Assembly: GCA_007126995.1 (NCBI GenBank)
Contig: SLAD01000284.1
Span: 1 to 7,129, forward strand
Source: Kiritimatiellia bacterium
Lineage (GTDB): Bacteria > Verrucomicrobiota > Kiritimatiellia > SLAD01
Length of the DNA: 7,129 nucleotides
Direction of reading: 5' to 3'
Shown here: positions 6,901 through 7,129 of the stretch, piece after piece
Numbering within the stretch: position 1 is the stretch's first letter
Layout: the number at the start of each line of letters is the position of its first letter
The notes under the pieces: model-generated
What the model saw: the letters and a program-made list of their open reading frames with translations, nothing else
Told to the model about the DNA's origin: nothing
The model's database searches: none
Position numbers and translations under genes: made by a program

Positions 6901-7129
6901 GCCACCGGGGCCATCACCTTTACCCCGGAGGCTGGCTTTAGCGGGGATCCCACGCCGGTGACCTACCGGGTAGCCGATGACCAGGGGAATGTGTCCAATC
7001 CGGCAACAGTAACGGTGGAGTATGTGACGGCGGCGGCGCTGAGCGGAAGAGCCTATCTCCGCCAGAGTGGCCAGGGACTGGCGGGGCTGATTGTTGAAGT
7101 GCTTGATGCTGACGGCAATCTTGTTACTA
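829..7129 (+). CDS. Giant secreted multi-repeat surface protein: DUF11, SdrD_B-like, DUF7507-like and CshA-like modules (3' end cut)
   Basis: One frame of 2100 codons runs from ATG 829 to the right edge without a stop. The product has a signal peptide (1 to about 29-31), then only beta-rich Ig-like modules. Eight DUF11/TIGR01451-type repeats lie at about 32-156, 157-278, 279-406, 407-545, 546-694, 695-832, 833-967 and 968-1104. An SdrD_B-like module (1105-1226) and a long ninth DUF11 repeat (1227-1406) follow. Four shorter repeats come next (1407-1518, 1519-1631, 1632-1744, 1745-1855), then two CshA-like repeats (1857-1962, 1963-2068) and the start of another module. DUF11 hallmarks recur: a K(T/S) near the start, Y-x-(V/F)-x-V-x-N-x-G, V-x-(V/I)-x-D-x-L-P, and closing D-P-x-x-x-N-N-(T/S)-A. 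No catalytic domain is visible. By family analogy it is a long adhesin, fibre or surface-layer component outside the cytoplasm. The binding partner and anchoring mode are unknown because the C-terminus is missing. Confidence 0.93.
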   Translation, partial: MFNARFLARTRMLVCSVVAICCLLSAGVAQGGVDWVVNIDANVNSIPARGTVEYTVRVTNGGDTAAGETFLDLLIPATGVYTGVSGGFFGCTPAPVSGEATITCTVPALGDGDESSSVFFVKLLEQGSPTVTARILADDDNPRNNTASVTTTVTAGADMALTISGPTTAASGSSIDYILTATNNGPDPATNVQVDFPIPAGLSNITPPGGCTLSGGSYTCLVAGPIADGASVALTFSGQVAAASGSTVTASASVGGGSPPDMVADNNLGTFDTTVTAGSDLAITKTRSPGGTLLVGDTVTFTLNPSYTGDSPSGIEVIDLIPANYAITSVAALGWNCTTIDQEVSCTRTDGSGPGNNVSLGPIEIITEVVTAGNPTNTATITADGPLDPNPANNTATDGGATIQEPFIDLRANKSGPDPALVVVGNSYDFRISTTNIGNAAFYGDIIMTDNLPAGLQVTAYTENGWSCSPAVPVAGSAEIICQRTYTEGAPLAAGATTPEVVLAATATATGSIVNSMTVSIDNGNLPDENSPNNTTSYSVTGSEGLQAADISVVKTRTEDSLPAGDIQTFTIEVINAGPQSSTDITLTDNLTSLINNTVDATGAGLVGFSVEANAAEGMSCSTAASGGTSRTLTCNIDTLPICTSESNCPVVTVQVRPGGNAGSRSNTAEVISSSVADPDLTNNSSTVSYDVEARTDVTVEKSGVPDPAVAGQNVTYVVTARVPANGLSRADNVTITDTLPADVTFISATPSTGSCPTTPSTNSTTGPGNNQVICNLGNINNGAQQTVTIVVRPNFATWGTTIVNNVVVNTDTTEIDDTNNSASVSLFVENPTLDLLVSKTDTVDPLTVGDDTVYRVTVENLGPSAATNVRVTDTLPASRVSYQSHTLPADGSCSQVPAVDSFAGTLECTFPVLAAGESRLIEIVGRGEQKGVTSNNVTVTSEETIAGFEPNLTNNSATETTTVRTRVNLELVKNDPAPVNLRDPFDFTITLRNLVGAGLAEADEVVLSDTLPAGMELTGTPSISITSGSSSSPGCSGAAGDTSFSCDLGTISNGAELQITVPVRVVSVTSAPQDFTNTATVATSSFDTDTTNNTDSGTVIVNSSSLAGQVFRDFNDDGSVDAVDTGIAGITMTLTGTAFDGTAINRTVTTAADGSFNFPFLPEADASGYQIVRGTIAEPHLNPSTQAPTPGTAGGSSAIGNETQISAIQLPGGTTASGYLFAMVPQARIGIAKAVQSGPTFNDDGTFNTTFQLTVRNFSLEPINNMVVTDQLAGVAPLFGALDNDLGPGTYRIEAAPSGTCGGLNAGFNGDSTQAAADNFTLAAGASCTINFSIRVAPPRPLPALDFTYENQAEVTGSGGWSGQTSATNNQLQDISHNGTNPDPNNNGIANEAGENDPTPVTPNFNPAVTISKSANLSALATPVAAGNQITYSFVVRNIGNVILENVVINDVPLSFTETIVLLLPGAEQTVTTTYALTAGDISANRIDNTATVSGQWGADPADVVGDSDTLETVFAGISLVKTADTSALSDPPVAGNSISYAFAVTNAGQVALTNVVVTDTLPGIVFSGGPIATLAPGATDNSTYSATYTLTQADIDAGQLVNAATTTGVYGTGGATVTAADSVTTNLGQSTTLTVAKTILGDGSYSAVGDELVFEITATNDTNVTLTNVIISDPAATLGACTPAQPATLAPGATLACAATYTVTQTDIDNGSFTNTATATATRPDASTISGSDDATATGPERLPAFTLDKVRTDTTNPIIDGSVLEYEITATNSGNVTIMAVTISDPLIPALSCAPVTPAVLAPGATLTCTGSYTVTAADIAAEPKQLTNTATVTGQAPDGSPVAENATLNTPLVVAENDTSLANPIGSAVTLDVLANDSAAPGRTLDPATVQITGTGAPGESLAVSGEGLWSVNSTTGAITFTPEPGFAGDPTPVTYQVADDQGNLSNEATVTVGYTTAPVAVDDISSDNPIGTSVTLDVLANDSAAPGRTLDPTSVQITGTAAPGESLTVPGEGVWSVNPATGAITFTPEAGFSGDPTPVTYRVADDQGNVSNPATVTVEYVTAAALSGRAYLRQSGQGLAGLIVEVLDADGNLVT
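922..4140 (+). repeat. Eight tandem DUF11-type repeats (protein level)
   Basis: Residues 32-1104 consist of eight diverged copies of about 120-150 residues. Typical openings are ADMALTISGP (157), SDLAITKTRSPGG (279), ADISVVKTRT (549), TDVTVEKSGVPDP (696), LDLLVSKTDTVDP (834) and VNLELVKNDPAP (968). Typical closings are LDPNPANNTATD, VADPDLTNNSS, FEPNLTNNSATET and FDTDTTNNTDSGT. Each copy contains exactly one spaced cysteine pair, except the fifth, which has two. The first three copies are the most divergent. Similarity is at protein level only: the copies are too diverged in DNA to be a recent expansion. Confidence 0.85.
4141..4506 (+). other. SdrD_B-like module with a calcium-loop-like motif inside the giant protein
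   Basis: Residues 1105-1226 open with SSLAGQVFRDFNDDG and continue with DAVDTGIAGITMTLTG, VTTAADGSFNFPFLP and GYQIV. This is the usual order of SdrD B-like (prealbumin-like) modules: G-x-V-(F/W)-x-D-x-N-x-D-G, D-x-G-(I/L)-x-G-(I/V)-x-V-x-L, T-x-x-D-G-x-(Y/F)-x-F-x-x-L. The acidic loop D1114, N1116, D1118, D1122, D1125 resembles a calcium site. The module interrupts the DUF11 series and contains no cysteine. Confidence 0.8.
4507..5046 (+). other. Ninth, long DUF11 repeat ending in an Asn/Asp/Gly-rich linker
   Basis: Residues 1227-1406 start ARIGIAKAVQSGP and carry LTVRNFSLEPINNMVVTDQL, a DUF11 pattern, but the copy is about 180 residues long. Its tail (about 1374-1403) contains QDISHNGTNPDPNNNG and EAGENDPTPV. 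This Asn/Asp/Gly-rich segment often ends this repeat subtype before a DUF7507-like array, to my recollection of such proteins. C1302 and C1329 form a widely spaced pair. The tail resembles a calcium-stabilised linker, which is an inference. Confidence 0.65.
5047..6393 (+). repeat. Four DUF7507-like beta-sandwich repeats (protein level)
   Basis: Residues 1407-1855 form four copies of about 110-113 residues, shorter and more uniform than the upstream DUF11 copies. Openings are AVTISKSANLSAL (1409), ISLVKTADTSAL (1519), TTLTVAKTILGDG (1633) and AFTLDKVRTDTTN (1747). Each has a middle (T/S)-N-x-G-N/Q-V-x-(L/I)-x-N-V-x-(V/I)-x-D core, an L-A-P-G-A-T turn and a closing block such as YTLTQADIDAG or YTVTQTDIDNG followed by N-(T/A)-A-T. 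That closing D-I-D-A-G signature distinguishes them from the first block. Copies 1 and 2 lack cysteine. Copies 3 and 4 each have a pair 16 residues apart (C1683/C1699, C1796/C1812). Confidence 0.75.
6397..7032 (+). repeat. Tandem pair of 318-bp CshA-fibril-like repeats
   Basis: Two in-frame units of 318 bp (6397-6714 and 6715-7032) encode 106 residues each. About 83 of the 106 residues agree in my hand alignment, and long DNA stretches are identical. Both carry NPIG, VTLDVLANDSAAPGRTLDP, a VQITGT strand, GEGxWSVNxxTGAITFTPE, GFxGDPTPVTYxVADDQGN and SNxATVTV. This is the layout of CshA-type fibril repeats, which build surface fibrils in Gram-positive adhesins and also occur in long Gram-negative surface proteins. 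The high similarity contrasts with the diverged DUF11 copies and points to a recent duplication or gene conversion. Confidence 0.85.
7033..7129 (+). other. Start of a further SdrD_B or carboxypeptidase-regulatory-like module, cut by window
   Basis: The last visible residues, 2069-2100, read AALSGRAYLRQSGQGLAGL and then a V-E-V-L-D-A-D-G-N-L-V strand and turn. The opening L-S-G-x-A-Y plus L-A-G-(L/I)-x-V-x-V-x-D-x-x-G matches the first strands of SdrD_B or CarboxypepD_reg-like modules. The frame is still open at the edge, so the gene continues for an unknown length. Confidence 0.55.

Noticed and set aside
6397..7032. CRISPR or mobile-element repeat
   Set aside because: The repetition is an in-frame protein repeat of 106 codons without spacers, terminal inverted repeats or transposase.

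Overview
The window holds two divergent protein genes, both cut by the window edges, separated by an AT-rich intergenic gap of about 240 bp. On the minus strand, from position 590 down to the left edge, lies the 5' part of a gene for an exported periplasmic-binding-protein-like domain of the PhnD (phosphate/phosphite/phosphonate) family. On the plus strand, from 829 to the right edge, runs one uninterrupted frame of at least 2100 codons. It encodes a giant secreted repeat protein. No stop codon interrupts it, so about 88% of the window is one open gene.

The giant protein reads as a string of immunoglobulin-like beta-sandwich modules behind a signal peptide. First come eight DUF11-type repeats of about 120 to 150 residues (residues 32-1104). 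An SdrD_B-like module with an acidic calcium-loop-like motif follows (1105-1226), then a divergent, long DUF11 repeat ending in an Asn/Asp/Gly-rich linker (1227-1406). Next are four shorter repeats resembling the DUF7507 type (1407-1855) and two nearly identical 106-residue CshA-fibril-like repeats (1857-2068). The last 32 residues look like the start of another SdrD_B or carboxypeptidase-regulatory-like module. The C-terminus, which would show how the protein is held at the surface, is outside the window. The most striking internal regularity is a spaced cysteine pair in 11 of the 13 DUF11/DUF7507 repeats. No unpaired cysteine was found in the visible mature chain, which suggests a ladder of intradomain disulfides.

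The organism is a bacterium of moderate to slightly high G+C. Cleavable signal peptides, a PhnD-like periplasmic domain and many probable disulfides fit a Gram-negative. The overall style recalls Desulfuromonas/Geobacter-like groups, but that placement is an impression, not something the sequence proves. Nothing links the two genes functionally beyond divergent orientation around a shared promoter region. I saw no tRNA, rRNA, CRISPR array, insertion sequence or recognised riboswitch. The window does not contain a convincing new multi-gene system. Its interest is the architecture of the giant surface protein.
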